A DNA stretch of 64,000 bases from an uncultured Sphingorhabdus sp. GTDB lineage: Bacteria > Pseudomonadota > Alphaproteobacteria > Sphingomonadales > Sphingomonadaceae. Both the position numbers and the translations under genes were made by a program. Positions 48,602-57,133 of the stretch are shown here, in pieces. The notes below the pieces were generated by a model. The model was not told the origin of the DNA. It saw nothing but the letters and a program-made list of their open reading frames with translations, and did not search any database. Within the stretch, counting starts at the first letter, position 1. Each line of letters begins with the position of its first letter. Where the stretch lies: assembly GCA_937873665.1 (NCBI GenBank), contig CALMYW010000393.1, forward strand, positions 310,001-374,000, given 5' to 3'.

Positions 48602-49306
48602 ATGTTGACCTCCAAACAGCACGCGCTTTTGATGTTCATCCACGAACGCCTTGAAACGTCCGGAGTTTCTCCGTCTTTTGAAGAAATGAAAGAGGCGCTC
48701 GATCTCAAGAGCAAATCGGGTGTGCACCGACTGATCGGCGCTTTGGAAGAACGCGGCTTTCTTCGCCGTCTGCCCAATCGCGCCCGCGCTTTGGAAGTCG
48801 TCAAAATGCCCGATGGTGGCAGCGCCCGTTCACTCTCGCAAAATGAGGCGGTCAACGCAAAGGTCGCGAATATCGCTGACCATCGCCCTGCTCCAGCCAA
48901 GACTTTGCCGGTGGCTGCGAACGATGTGATCGAAATTCCATTGCATGGAAAGATCGCTGCCGGTGTTCCAATCGAAGCATTGGAAGGGCAAAATTCGCTG
49001 TCGGTGCCAATGGCTTTGCTGGGTTCGGGTGAACATTATGCGCTCGAAGTATCGGGCGATTCGATGGTCGAGGCAGGCATTCTCGATGGCGACTATGCGC
49101 TGATCCGCAAAACCCAGACCGCGCGCGATGGCGAAATCGTGGTGGCATTGGTTCGTGGCGAAGAAGCGACGCTCAAATATCTCCGCCGCGAAAATGGCCG
49201 CATCCGGCTTGATCCGGCGAACAGCAGCTATGACCCGCAATATTATGACGCGAATGAGGTTGAGGTGCAGGGGCGGCTCGCTGGCCTGCTCCGCCGCTAT
49301 CACTAA
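48602..49306 (+). CDS. lexA: LexA repressor
   Basis: SOS master repressor of 234 residues. It has an N-terminal winged helix (1-65, [29 protein letters not shown]), a linker, and a C-terminal protease domain with the cleavage pair Ala120-Gly121 in [14 protein letters not shown], catalytic Ser154 in [14 protein letters not shown] and catalytic Lys192 in EEATLKYL. Its own SOS box lies 20 bp upstream and a second perfect box in the window controls a radical SAM gene. It is convergent with comEC; the stop codons overlap. Confidence 0.97.
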   Translation: MLTSKQHALLMFIHERLETSGVSPSFEEMKEALDLKSKSGVHRLIGALEERGFLRRLPNRARALEVVKMPDGGSARSLSQNEAVNAKVANIADHRPAPAKTLPVAANDVIEIPLHGKIAAGVPIEALEGQNSLSVPMALLGSGEHYALEVSGDSMVEAGILDGDYALIRKTQTARDGEIVVALVRGEEATLKYLRRENGRIRLDPANSSYDPQYYDANEVEVQGRLAGLLRRYH

Positions 49307-51516
49307 GGCTTGGGTAGAACATTTTTTGAAAGCGGCGAGGCCTTCCTCGCCGCTTTTTCTTTTGCACGCCGTTCAGCCCGCGCTTGCAGGCGATGCGGCG
49401 CATATGCCGACCAGGGTTGATGCGCATTTTCTTCAGCAACGCTGCTGATTGTCGCATTGGCCAGATAAAATGCCAGCCCACCGGTCTGTTCGAGCAATGT
49501 GGCATCCGCCTTAAGCCAACGTGGTTTGCAACTCCAGGGCAACCTCCTATTGCTGATAACAATATCGCTCCGCCGACAGGCCGCCGCCAATTCCATTGAT
49601 GGGATCATATAGCCTGACCGCAAGGCCAATATGCGCCATTGGCGCCCGCCTTTTTGCAGTGCAAATGCACATCCATCCGGATTGCAAACTGCACCGGGCA
49701 TATCATCCAGTGCCATGGCCTCTTCCCCGATTGCTGCCGTTTCACCCAGCATGGAGCGTGCATATTCCCCGGCCCTCGGCCGCAGCAGCGCCAGTTGTTC
49801 GTCGCCATATATGATCGCCAAATGCTGGCCATCGCCAGTCAGCAACATATCGGGACGCGGGGCGCTGAGCATGGTTATGGTCGCGATCAGCATCGGACCC
49901 AGCGCAAACCATCGCCAGCGCGACCCGAATATCGCGATGGCCAATCCTGACAGCGTTGCGGTTCCAAACGCCCAAACCGGCATTTCGGGTAACAGAGCAA
50001 CAGCGCCCGGGGCTGCACTCACCGAATGAGCTATCCATAAAATTGCCGTTATGCCCTGCTTTGCCACCCACCAAAAGGGTGCCCCCAAACCCGACCAAAC
50101 GACATCTGACAAAAGGCCCAGCAATTGCGCCGGCATCACCAGAAATGTTGTCAGGGGAATGGCCGCGATGTTCGCCAGCGCGCCATAGAGGCCGCTTTTG
50201 TGGAAATGAAACAAGGCAATCGGGGCCAGCACCAGTTCGATGGCCAAGCCCGTTAGCAGCAGCCCCGATAATTGCCGGGTTAGGCGAACGAATAGCCTCT
50301 CGTCGCGCCGCTGCATCCACTGCCGCATCCATGTGCTGTCGTGTAATATGATGATGGTTCCAACCGCCGCAAAGCTCAGCTGAAAGCTGGGTCCGGCAAG
50401 CGCCTCCGGCCAGAACAGCAGGACAAAGGTGGCACCGGCAGCGAGCAGGCGCAGAGACAAAGCGTCTCGCCCCATCGCCAATGCTACGAGTATCAGCAAG
50501 GCCGCGATACACGCGCGAACCGTCGGCACCTCCGCGCCGGTCAACAAAGTGTAGAGGACGGCGATAATGGCCGCGCAAGCTGCTGCCGCCAGCGGCACCG
50601 GCACCCTTAACGCCAACCAAGGCCATAATGCGAGCAGGCTTGCCACCAGCATAAAAGTTCCGCCCACGACTGCGGTCACATGCAACCCACTGACCGACAA
50701 AAGATGCGCCATTCCAGAATTGCGCAGTGCTTCCGCATCGGCATCTTCGATGCTGCCGCGCGTACCGACCAGCAAAGCGCTGCCGACCGGACCGGTTTCA
50801 GCACCCATCGCCATCTGGATTCGCATCGACAATGCGTTGCGGGCGTTGTTCCAGAAATCCCGCCGATCGAGCGGCGGAGAAATGATGCGAACTGGCCCCA
50901 ATATCCTGCCGGTTGCCCCTATTCCACCAAACCATGCTGCCCGTGCGAAATCATAGCTTCCCGGCAAGGCGGGCCCGGGTGGCGGCATCAATCGCACCTT
51001 GAACTCGATGACGCTTCCCGGCGCGATGTCAGGCGAAGCAAGCTCCTTGTCGATATTCACCCGAATAATCCGGGGCAGTTCCGGATGCTGACCGACATAT
51101 ATTCGGTAGCGGACAATATCGCGCGCCGACACATCCTCTATGCTTTCGACACGTCCGTGGATCCTGCCAATCCAAGGTCTTTCCAGCGGTGCGGCGCCGT
51201 ACAACGATGATTTGAATGTTATCGCGCCGTACCCCAGCCCGAGCAAAAGCGCGCCGATGAGCATCAGCCCCTTCAACCGCGACGATGGGCCAATCGACAG
51301 TCCGAGCAATGCTGCTCCAGCGCAGGCGCTGGCGACCAACAACCCCTGTTCCGCGCCAAAAACCTGCCAGATCGAAATTCCAAGACCCAACGCGACCGGA
51401 ATCAATAGCGGAAGGCGTTCCTGTTCGAATTCCAGCCAGTTTTCGATGGGGGAAAACCATTTGCCGCCCGAATGGTCGGCTGTGATCGATATGGGTTCAT
51501 CGATAGCAAATTGCAT
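49303..51516 (-). CDS. comEC: ComEC/Rec2 family DNA-uptake channel protein
   Basis: Polytopic inner-membrane protein of about 737 residues that passes single-stranded DNA into the cytoplasm in competent cells. It has N-terminal helices and an OB-like DUF4131 region. The Competence domain follows ([61 protein letters not shown]). The C-terminal segment after about residue 550 corresponds to the metallo-beta-lactamase-like domain but lacks a canonical HxHxDH motif. The ATG at 51516 begins MQFAIDEP. The last residues are a Lys/Ala-rich tail encoded over the lexA terminator. Confidence 0.9.
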   Translation of the reverse strand: MQFAIDEPISITADHSGGKWFSPIENWLEFEQERLPLLIPVALGLGISIWQVFGAEQGLLVASACAGAALLGLSIGPSSRLKGLMLIGALLLGLGYGAITFKSSLYGAAPLERPWIGRIHGRVESIEDVSARDIVRYRIYVGQHPELPRIIRVNIDKELASPDIAPGSVIEFKVRLMPPPGPALPGSYDFARAAWFGGIGATGRILGPVRIISPPLDRRDFWNNARNALSMRIQMAMGAETGPVGSALLVGTRGSIEDADAEALRNSGMAHLLSVSGLHVTAVVGGTFMLVASLLALWPWLALRVPVPLAAAACAAIIAVLYTLLTGAEVPTVRACIAALLILVALAMGRDALSLRLLAAGATFVLLFWPEALAGPSFQLSFAAVGTIIILHDSTWMRQWMQRRDERLFVRLTRQLSGLLLTGLAIELVLAPIALFHFHKSGLYGALANIAAIPLTTFLVMPAQLLGLLSDVVWSGLGAPFWWVAKQGITAILWIAHSVSAAPGAVALLPEMPVWAFGTATLSGLAIAIFGSRWRWFALGPMLIATITMLSAPRPDMLLTGDGQHLAIIYGDEQLALLRPRAGEYARSMLGETAAIGEEAMALDDMPGAVCNPDGCAFALQKGGRQWRILALRSGYMIPSMELAAACRRSDIVISNRRLPWSCKPRWLKADATLLEQTGGLAFYLANATISSVAEENAHQPWSAYAPHRLQARAERRAKEKAARKASPLSKNVLPKP
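49332..49363 (+). terminator. Rho-independent terminator of lexA
   Basis: GCGGCGAGG (49332-49340), CCTT and CCTCGCCGC (49345-49353) form a 9-bp GC-rich stem followed by TTTTTCTTTT. It lies 25 bp after the lexA stop, inside the coding sequence for the C-terminus of the convergent comEC gene. Confidence 0.85.
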
Positions 51517-51793
51517 GTTGCGACCAGCCCTGAAACCAGTGCACCACCACAAAGTCTGTTATGCTTGTCTTTCAACGAGAAACAAGCCGTTTTCGATGCC
51601 CTTGACGCGCCGCACAAAACTGCGCAAGGAAGCCGCGACAAGGGGCATATTCCGACCTCGGTCTTGCTATGCCTGTATTTTCGTCTCCCGCCTCTTGTGA
51701 GGCCGCCAAAACTATAAAAACAACCGGATTTGGCGGTTTGACAGGAGTAAATGAAATCGGCTTTCCCCGGCCAAAAGAGTGAATGGAACGCGC
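51517..51793 (+). promoter_or_regulatory. Divergent comEC/gltA intergenic region with inverted repeat
   Basis: The only clear structure is CCGCCAAA (51703-51710) with its inverse TTTGGCGG (51729-51736), an 18-bp spacing away. Just after it, AGGAG precedes an ATG at 51751 that would open a 25-codon frame running past the gltA start in another frame. A binding site or leader hairpin for gltA is possible; nothing identifies the regulator. Confidence 0.3.
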
Positions 51794-53080
51794 ATGACAA
51801 ACAAGGTTGCGACTCTCAACTTGGGTGACCAGCAGGTCGACCTGCCAGTGGTATCGGGGACGGTGGGTCCGGATGTTATCGACATTCGCAAGCTCTATGC
51901 CCAGACTGATTGCTTCACATTCGACCCCGGCTTTACTTCAACCGCCAGCTGTGAATCGCAGTTGACCTATATCGATGGCGATGAAGGCGTGTTGTTGCAC
52001 CGCGGCTATTCGATCGAGGAACTGTCCGAAGAGTCGAGCTTCATGGAAGTGTCCTATCTGCTGTTGAACGGCGAACTGCCGTCGAAGCAGGAACTGGACG
52101 ATTTCAGCTATACCATTTCGCGTCACACAATGCTGCACGAGCAGTTGGCGACCTTCTATCGCGGTTTCCGCCGTGACGCGCACCCGATGGCGATCATGTG
52201 CGGCGTGGTTGGTGCCCTGTCCGCCTTCTATCATGACTCGACTGATATTTCAGATCCGGTCCAGCGCAAGATTGCCAGCCACCGCCTGATTGCCAAGATG
52301 CCGACCATTGCGGCTATGGCTTATAAATATTCGGTCGGGCAGCCCTTCATCTATCCCGACAACAAGCTGTCCTACACCGGCAACTTCCTGCGCATGACCT
52401 TTGGCGTTCCGGCTGAAGAATATGAAGTCATTCCCGCTGTCGAGCAGGCGCTGGATCGCATCTTCATCCTGCATGCCGACCATGAGCAAAATGCGTCGAC
52501 CTCGACCGTGCGCCTTGCCGGTTCTTCGGGCGCCAACCCCTTTGCCTGTATCGCAGCGGGCATTGCCTGCCTGTGGGGCCCGGCACATGGTGGCGCCAAT
52601 GAAGCAGCGCTCAACATGCTGCGTGAAATCGGCACGCCCGACAAGATTCCGCACTATATCGAACGCGCGAAGGACAAGAATGATCCGTTCCGTCTGATGG
52701 GCTTTGGTCATCGCGTTTACAAAAATTACGACCCGCGTGCGACCGTCATGCAGAAAACGGTGCGCGAAGTATTGACCGCGCTGAAGGTCAATGATCCCAT
52801 TTTCGAAGTCGCGATGCAGCTTGAGGAAATGGCACTCAACGACCCCTATTTCATCGAGAAGAAGCTGTTCCCGAATGTCGATTTCTATTCGGGTATCATC
52901 CTGTCGGCCATCGGTTTCCCGACCACTATGTTCACCGTGCTCTTCGCCCTCGCCCGCACCGTAGGCTGGGTAGCACAGTGGAATGAAATGATTTCCGATC
53001 CCGGCCAGAAAATAGGACGTCCGCGTCAGCTCTATACCGGACCTGCTGCGCGCAGCTATGTTCCGGTCGACAAGCGCTGA
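51794..53080 (+). CDS. gltA: Citrate synthase
   Basis: Condenses acetyl-CoA and oxaloacetate to start the TCA cycle. The 428-residue protein is of the hexameric Gram-negative type, with [25 protein letters not shown] near the start, the catalytic His in [29 protein letters not shown], and [17 protein letters not shown] with the catalytic His, then the Asp in [10 protein letters not shown]. The ATG at 51794 ([10 protein letters not shown]) is the family start; a GTG five codons upstream is the alternative. Confidence 0.97.
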   Translation: MTNKVATLNLGDQQVDLPVVSGTVGPDVIDIRKLYAQTDCFTFDPGFTSTASCESQLTYIDGDEGVLLHRGYSIEELSEESSFMEVSYLLLNGELPSKQELDDFSYTISRHTMLHEQLATFYRGFRRDAHPMAIMCGVVGALSAFYHDSTDISDPVQRKIASHRLIAKMPTIAAMAYKYSVGQPFIYPDNKLSYTGNFLRMTFGVPAEEYEVIPAVEQALDRIFILHADHEQNASTSTVRLAGSSGANPFACIAAGIACLWGPAHGGANEAALNMLREIGTPDKIPHYIERAKDKNDPFRLMGFGHRVYKNYDPRATVMQKTVREVLTALKVNDPIFEVAMQLEEMALNDPYFIEKKLFPNVDFYSGIILSAIGFPTTMFTVLFALARTVGWVAQWNEMISDPGQKIGRPRQLYTGPAARSYVPVDKR

Positions 53081-53098
53081 GCAATTAAGCCGTAAATA

Positions 53099-54463
53099 TT
53101 ATGCGATTGGCAGGCTGAGCGTGAAGCGTGCGCCGCCTGTCGATCCGGTTTCGATCAACAGTTCGCCGCCCATGGCTCTTGCGAGTTTGCGGGAAATGTA
53201 GAGGCCCAGCCCGCTCCCGCCATCTCCCGAGCGTCCAAGCCGTTCAAATTTGGTGAAAATGCGTTCGCGGTCCTCCTCCGGAATTCCAGGCCCCTCATCT
53301 TCAACCGATATGGTTGCCGCAGTGGGATTGATAGCGATGCGGATCTGAGTGCCCCCAGGTGAATAACGGATAGCATTACCGACCAGATTGAGCACGATCT
53401 GCAACACCCGCCTGAACTCCCCCACGACAACACATTTTATGTCCTCATCCGGGGAAATCAGCGTAATCTGATGGTCAGCCGCCTTCAGTGCAAGCAAACC
53501 CGAAACACGGCGAGCTATATCACCCAACTCGACAGGCTCACGCGCGACCTTGAACTCGGGTCTGTCGATCGCATCAAGATCCTCCAGATCGCCTACCAGT
53601 TCGGACAGGTGCTTTGCGGCTGACGCTATGTCCTTCGCATAGCTGGAATATTGCTCCAATATCGGTCCGTTCAATTCCGACCCGATAGTTTCAGCATTGG
53701 CCAATATGCGGCCCAGCGGCTGGCGAACGGCATTTGCGAAGTGTCGGCCAAGCCCCATTCCGGCATTCGCATGCTTCTCTTCTGCATTGGCACCGCTTCC
53801 AACCGTTGGCAGCGCTTCTGGCAACAAGAATACCAGATGAACTCCAACCACAGATTCGGTATCCGACTTTTTTAGATCTACCAGTGCCGTCAGTTCCACG
53901 TCTGTGGAACGATTCCTGACCCGCACTCGTTCGGGAACATCACCTGGCGCTCTCAGAAGAGCCTCAAATCCCGCCGGATGATCAATCAGATCGAAATATT
54001 CGTCGAACGCATAAGCAACGAATTCATTCCCGAAATTTTCGAGCAAAACTCTGGACGCGCTCAAAACTACCCCAGAACGACTGATTTGCATGGACTGCGG
54101 TGCGTTGCGAACGACATGTTGCCCAGCACGAGTCCTGAAAGGCGACGCAGACAGAACTGCCGTGCCTCGCTCCTGCCACCCGATAATAGAAAGATGGACG
54201 TTCCGGTCTTTCTTTTCAGCTTCGACCCATAGTTCGATGTCGTGATCTTTATCGGCTGCGTAGACATTCCGTTCGAATCGCAATCCTGTCTGCCAACACA
54301 GGTTCGCAAGGTCGAGCAGTCCGGGAACGGCAATTACGCCCCCATCACGACCACCATTGGAAGCGTGCAGCCTGCGTATCGCGACGTCGGCCGCGATTAA
54401 ACGGCCCTCTTGGTCGACAACACATTTAATTGGCAACGCGAGCCGTGCTGGCAGATTCTGCAT
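53099..54463 (-). CDS. Histidine kinase-like protein without phosphoacceptor His
   Basis: A 454-residue protein without membrane helices. The first 230 residues look like two PAS-type sensory regions. A dimerisation region follows in which HFANAVRQPLGRI stands where kinases have the SHELRTPL box: the His position is Asn244, while Arg-x-Pro-Leu is kept. The ATP domain is intact: N box NLVGNAIRYSP, G1 DEGPGIPEED and G2 GSGLGLYIS. It could bind ATP and partners but probably cannot autophosphorylate. C. crescentus DivL, where Tyr replaces the His, is a precedent. Its start overlaps the DUF2336 gene stop (TGATG). Confidence 0.85.
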   Translation of the reverse strand: MQNLPARLALPIKCVVDQEGRLIAADVAIRRLHASNGGRDGGVIAVPGLLDLANLCWQTGLRFERNVYAADKDHDIELWVEAEKKDRNVHLSIIGWQERGTAVLSASPFRTRAGQHVVRNAPQSMQISRSGVVLSASRVLLENFGNEFVAYAFDEYFDLIDHPAGFEALLRAPGDVPERVRVRNRSTDVELTALVDLKKSDTESVVGVHLVFLLPEALPTVGSGANAEEKHANAGMGLGRHFANAVRQPLGRILANAETIGSELNGPILEQYSSYAKDIASAAKHLSELVGDLEDLDAIDRPEFKVAREPVELGDIARRVSGLLALKAADHQITLISPDEDIKCVVVGEFRRVLQIVLNLVGNAIRYSPGGTQIRIAINPTAATISVEDEGPGIPEEDRERIFTKFERLGRSGDGGSGLGLYISRKLARAMGGELLIETGSTGGARFTLSLPIA

Positions 54464-55359
54464 CAGCCGGCCCTCGCAGTCGCTTCAGCGCCAAGCCGCC
54501 ACTGCAATACCGTCGAACGCGCCTGATCTACATTTACGGATTCAAATTGTTCGAGGGAGAAGGCAAGGCGATAGTCATCGTCACGGTCACCACGCAAATA
54601 TTGTAAAATAGACAATGCAGATTCTGCATCGTGGCCACGCGCCCGCAGCAGCGTCAGAAAGGGTGCGACGGGGCCTTCATCGATAAAGCGCAAAATCCGG
54701 TCATGGGTAATCCGGAACTCCTGAGCCAACCCGCTGACATATAGAGAGAGTCCTGCACGTATAGGATCGTTCAAACCTAACCTGACTTCATCGGGCAGAA
54801 AATAAGCAAGCTTTGCCGCGGCAGCGTTCAAAGTCCGCGATTCATCATGTGCCGCCAGGAACAGATTGCCAGCTTTGATATAATCGCGACGGTCGCCAAT
54901 CGATCCGGACTGAAACACTGCCACCACACGCCACAGTAAAAGATGTAGCAATTCGGCGGGCATCTGACTTGTAAGATTTTCTGGCGTTCTCCACTCAAAG
55001 GCACTTTCCGCGACCAACAGATTACGGGCAGATTGCGCCAGCGTCGGATCCTTGCTGTCAATCATCTGCGCTGCAATCTGCCCGAATTTATCCGGCCTGC
55101 CTTCGTTAACGCGGCGCGAAATCTGCTCTTCTGCAATGCGGGCAAGAGCAAACTCCATAAGCGATTGCTCGCGAAGCAAACCTGATCGGCACAGAATGTC
55201 CCAGCTTTTCGGAAGGACTTCTACTTGCTCGATACCAAGCCCGCTTTCGATACCTTGCACCAGCATTTGCAGTACCAATCGGACAGATGCCTGCATGGCT
55301 TCACTTGGTGCATTCTGGACACGCGGAAACAGCAGCTGGGCGAGGTCGTCGCACAGCAT
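54463..55359 (-). CDS. DUF2336-like helical protein
   Basis: A 298-residue all-helical, repeat-like protein that resembles the DUF2336 family (paired helices such as LLREQSLMEFALARIAEEQISRRV, and RITHDRILRFIDEGPVAPFLTLLRARG). The function is unknown; members occur near signalling genes in alphaproteobacteria. The ATG at 55359 lacks a recognisable ribosome-binding site, and the frame stays open upstream to at least 55440 without an ATG, GTG or TTG. The true start may be a rare codon, or this ATG is weakly used. It is coupled to the kinase-like gene by TGATG. Confidence 0.65.
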   Translation of the reverse strand: MLCDDLAQLLFPRVQNAPSEAMQASVRLVLQMLVQGIESGLGIEQVEVLPKSWDILCRSGLLREQSLMEFALARIAEEQISRRVNEGRPDKFGQIAAQMIDSKDPTLAQSARNLLVAESAFEWRTPENLTSQMPAELLHLLLWRVVAVFQSGSIGDRRDYIKAGNLFLAAHDESRTLNAAAAKLAYFLPDEVRLGLNDPIRAGLSLYVSGLAQEFRITHDRILRFIDEGPVAPFLTLLRARGHDAESALSILQYLRGDRDDDYRLAFSLEQFESVNVDQARSTVLQWRLGAEATARAG

Positions 55360-55473
55360 CTGCGCATCTATTGCAGAAGCGGTTGCTGCATTTAGCAGCT
55401 CAGGGGTTTCAGTGTCTCCCAGATTCCTATCCGATGTTCCTGGAACTACGGACTTGATATAGGGTTTTCGGGG

Positions 55474-56679
55474 TTAATTTGAATTTAACTGTCCGAGATT
55501 TCGCATCTGCCCCCAGCGAGCCCCGACATTCAGCCCGAGGAGAATGAAGATGACGCTCTTCGCGACAAGCGAAAGAGGAAATAGAAACAAACCGATAAGC
55601 AGCGATAAAGTGACTGCCAATGGCGAAATAGTACGAAGCATCCTGTCCTTTGGTGACATTTGTGACATCAGGACCAGCGCCACTAAAAGGGTTGTGAGAA
55701 ACGACATGTCGACAAGCGACTCCCCGCTGCGCCAAAATGACGCCAGCAAAGTTGCCGTACCTGCAAACTGGATTGCCCAACTCAGATAATCATTGGTTTT
55801 TGCATGATATTCAATGGCTCGTAATTGTCGCCTGAATGTTTCCAGGCAAAGAGCCAGGACATATACGGCTAAAGCCGCCATGACATGGCCACCATAGGCG
55901 ACTGCCACGGAAGCGATAGAAACAACCACTGGCGCCCAGCCAAAAGCCGCCATCAAAACAGGTTTCTGTGACACCGGCGCAATACATCTGCGCGACAGAT
56001 CGGTAATGAAAGTTTCCACCGTTCCAGATTGACGGAACTCAAAAAAATGGGCTCCAATCAGTTTTTCGTAATCACCGGTACTGGAAACGTGCAGCAGTGA
56101 GCCATCAGTGATCCTCTGCTGACTGATAGCGACTTCCGAAGCCCCCAACTGCAAGGAATGACGCAGCAGGAACGACGCTAGGCTCCAGCCTTCTGGCATA
56201 TTCCTCGATTGAAGCAGGATACCGGCTTCGAGAACCGCAATCCCCGACCAGCGACGGTTCAAATCGATACGTTCAAACAAGCCGTTGGCAGGCCCTTCCT
56301 CAACAGTACCGACACTGTTCGCTTTCCAAGACAAAGCCTCCTGCAACAGGCCGTCATCGATCCATAATTCTGGCGCAACCAACAAAAATGGCCCGTCGAA
56401 ACAATCCGCATCGGAAAAATTCACCGGGCGCAGCAAGCGGACATTACCACCTTCCGCCTGCATCTGATCGACCAGCTGCGGCAGTTCGCCGGGGATAGCG
56501 TCGACCGCGATGATGATATCATCGACGCCAAGCCGCTGTAGTTGTTTGACTTGATGGAATATTGCAGGTTTGCCGAATATTTGCGGCAACATCGCTGGCG
56601 CTCCGAAATTATCGAGCGGAGTTTCGACGCAGATCACTGCGCAATGGATATTCAAATTTTCCGACGGCAAACTGGGCAT
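55474..56679 (-). CDS. Nucleotidyltransferase/CDP-alcohol-phosphatidyltransferase-like fusion protein
   Basis: A 401-residue protein. Residues about 10-215 look like a GT-A-type nucleotidyltransferase (AVICVETPLDNFGAPAMLPQIFGKPAIFHQVKQL, LGVDDIIIAVDAIPGEL). From 227, DLSRRCIAPVSQ and several transmembrane helices (to 385) follow the layout of CDP-alcohol phosphatidyltransferases. This order matches inositol-phosphate cytidylyltransferase/DIPP synthase fusions, but the metal-binding DG-AR-G-D-D pattern is missing (LALCLETFRRQLRAIEYH in its place). Activity is therefore doubtful. The start at 56679 is chosen over a TTG at 56727. Confidence 0.6.
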   Translation of the reverse strand: MPSLPSENLNIHCAVICVETPLDNFGAPAMLPQIFGKPAIFHQVKQLQRLGVDDIIIAVDAIPGELPQLVDQMQAEGGNVRLLRPVNFSDADCFDGPFLLVAPELWIDDGLLQEALSWKANSVGTVEEGPANGLFERIDLNRRWSGIAVLEAGILLQSRNMPEGWSLASFLLRHSLQLGASEVAISQQRITDGSLLHVSSTGDYEKLIGAHFFEFRQSGTVETFITDLSRRCIAPVSQKPVLMAAFGWAPVVVSIASVAVAYGGHVMAALAVYVLALCLETFRRQLRAIEYHAKTNDYLSWAIQFAGTATLLASFWRSGESLVDMSFLTTLLVALVLMSQMSPKDRMLRTISPLAVTLSLLIGLFLFPLSLVAKSVIFILLGLNVGARWGQMRNLGQLNSN

Positions 56680-56757
56680 TGATCCGCTATGCCGACAGCC
56701 AGAAAATTGCCAAGCCCTTTCTGGCAATCAGGCCCGCAGCACGTTCAGGCTTTGGGA

Positions 56758-57063
56758 TTAAATCCCTTGTTCGATTTGACTAACCAATGTCACAAGTTTT
56801 CGGACAACAACGGGATCACCTGGCGCGCCCGAATTCGCCTCATCCGCCAGATACATCATTTCCGTTGCACCAAAACTCGCTGCAAGCCCCTTGAGTCGAA
56901 AACAGCAATATTGCCAGTTCGCATCGCAGCGAGACCTTCCAAGAAGGTCAATCTGGCGCTTTGCACTATCCAAAAACGCTAAGCGCAGCTCGGCCATAAG
57001 TGCGGGATCATCACCCGCAGCCGCGCTCAAAGATGTGTCAAATGCGCCATAGTCCATTGCCAT
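56758..57063 (-). CDS. Hpt-like domain protein without phosphoacceptor His
   Basis: A 101-residue helical protein (from the ATG at 57063; a second ATG at 57057 is possible). The segment CCFRLKGLAASFGATEM matches the Hpt consensus AHxLKGxAxxxGA, except that the phosphorylated His is Phe55. The rest of the helix bundle pattern is kept (ELRLAFLDSAKRQIDLLG before it). It could bind response regulators or kinases but cannot carry phosphate at that site. It is divergent from the coiled-coil gene, with about 70 bp between the starts. Confidence 0.7.
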   Translation of the reverse strand: MAMDYGAFDTSLSAAAGDDPALMAELRLAFLDSAKRQIDLLGRSRCDANWQYCCFRLKGLAASFGATEMMYLADEANSGAPGDPVVVRKLVTLVSQIEQGI

Positions 57064-57133
57064 AATGCGATATTTATCCACAGGCAGGTTAACTTTGCGT
57101 TTCAACACTCCTAAATTGTGGTAAATGTGTCCC

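Noticed and set aside
49742..50626. A 294-codon open frame on the minus strand within comEC
   Set aside because: It lies in another frame of the same strand as comEC, has no family resemblance, and comEC motifs are continuous through the region.
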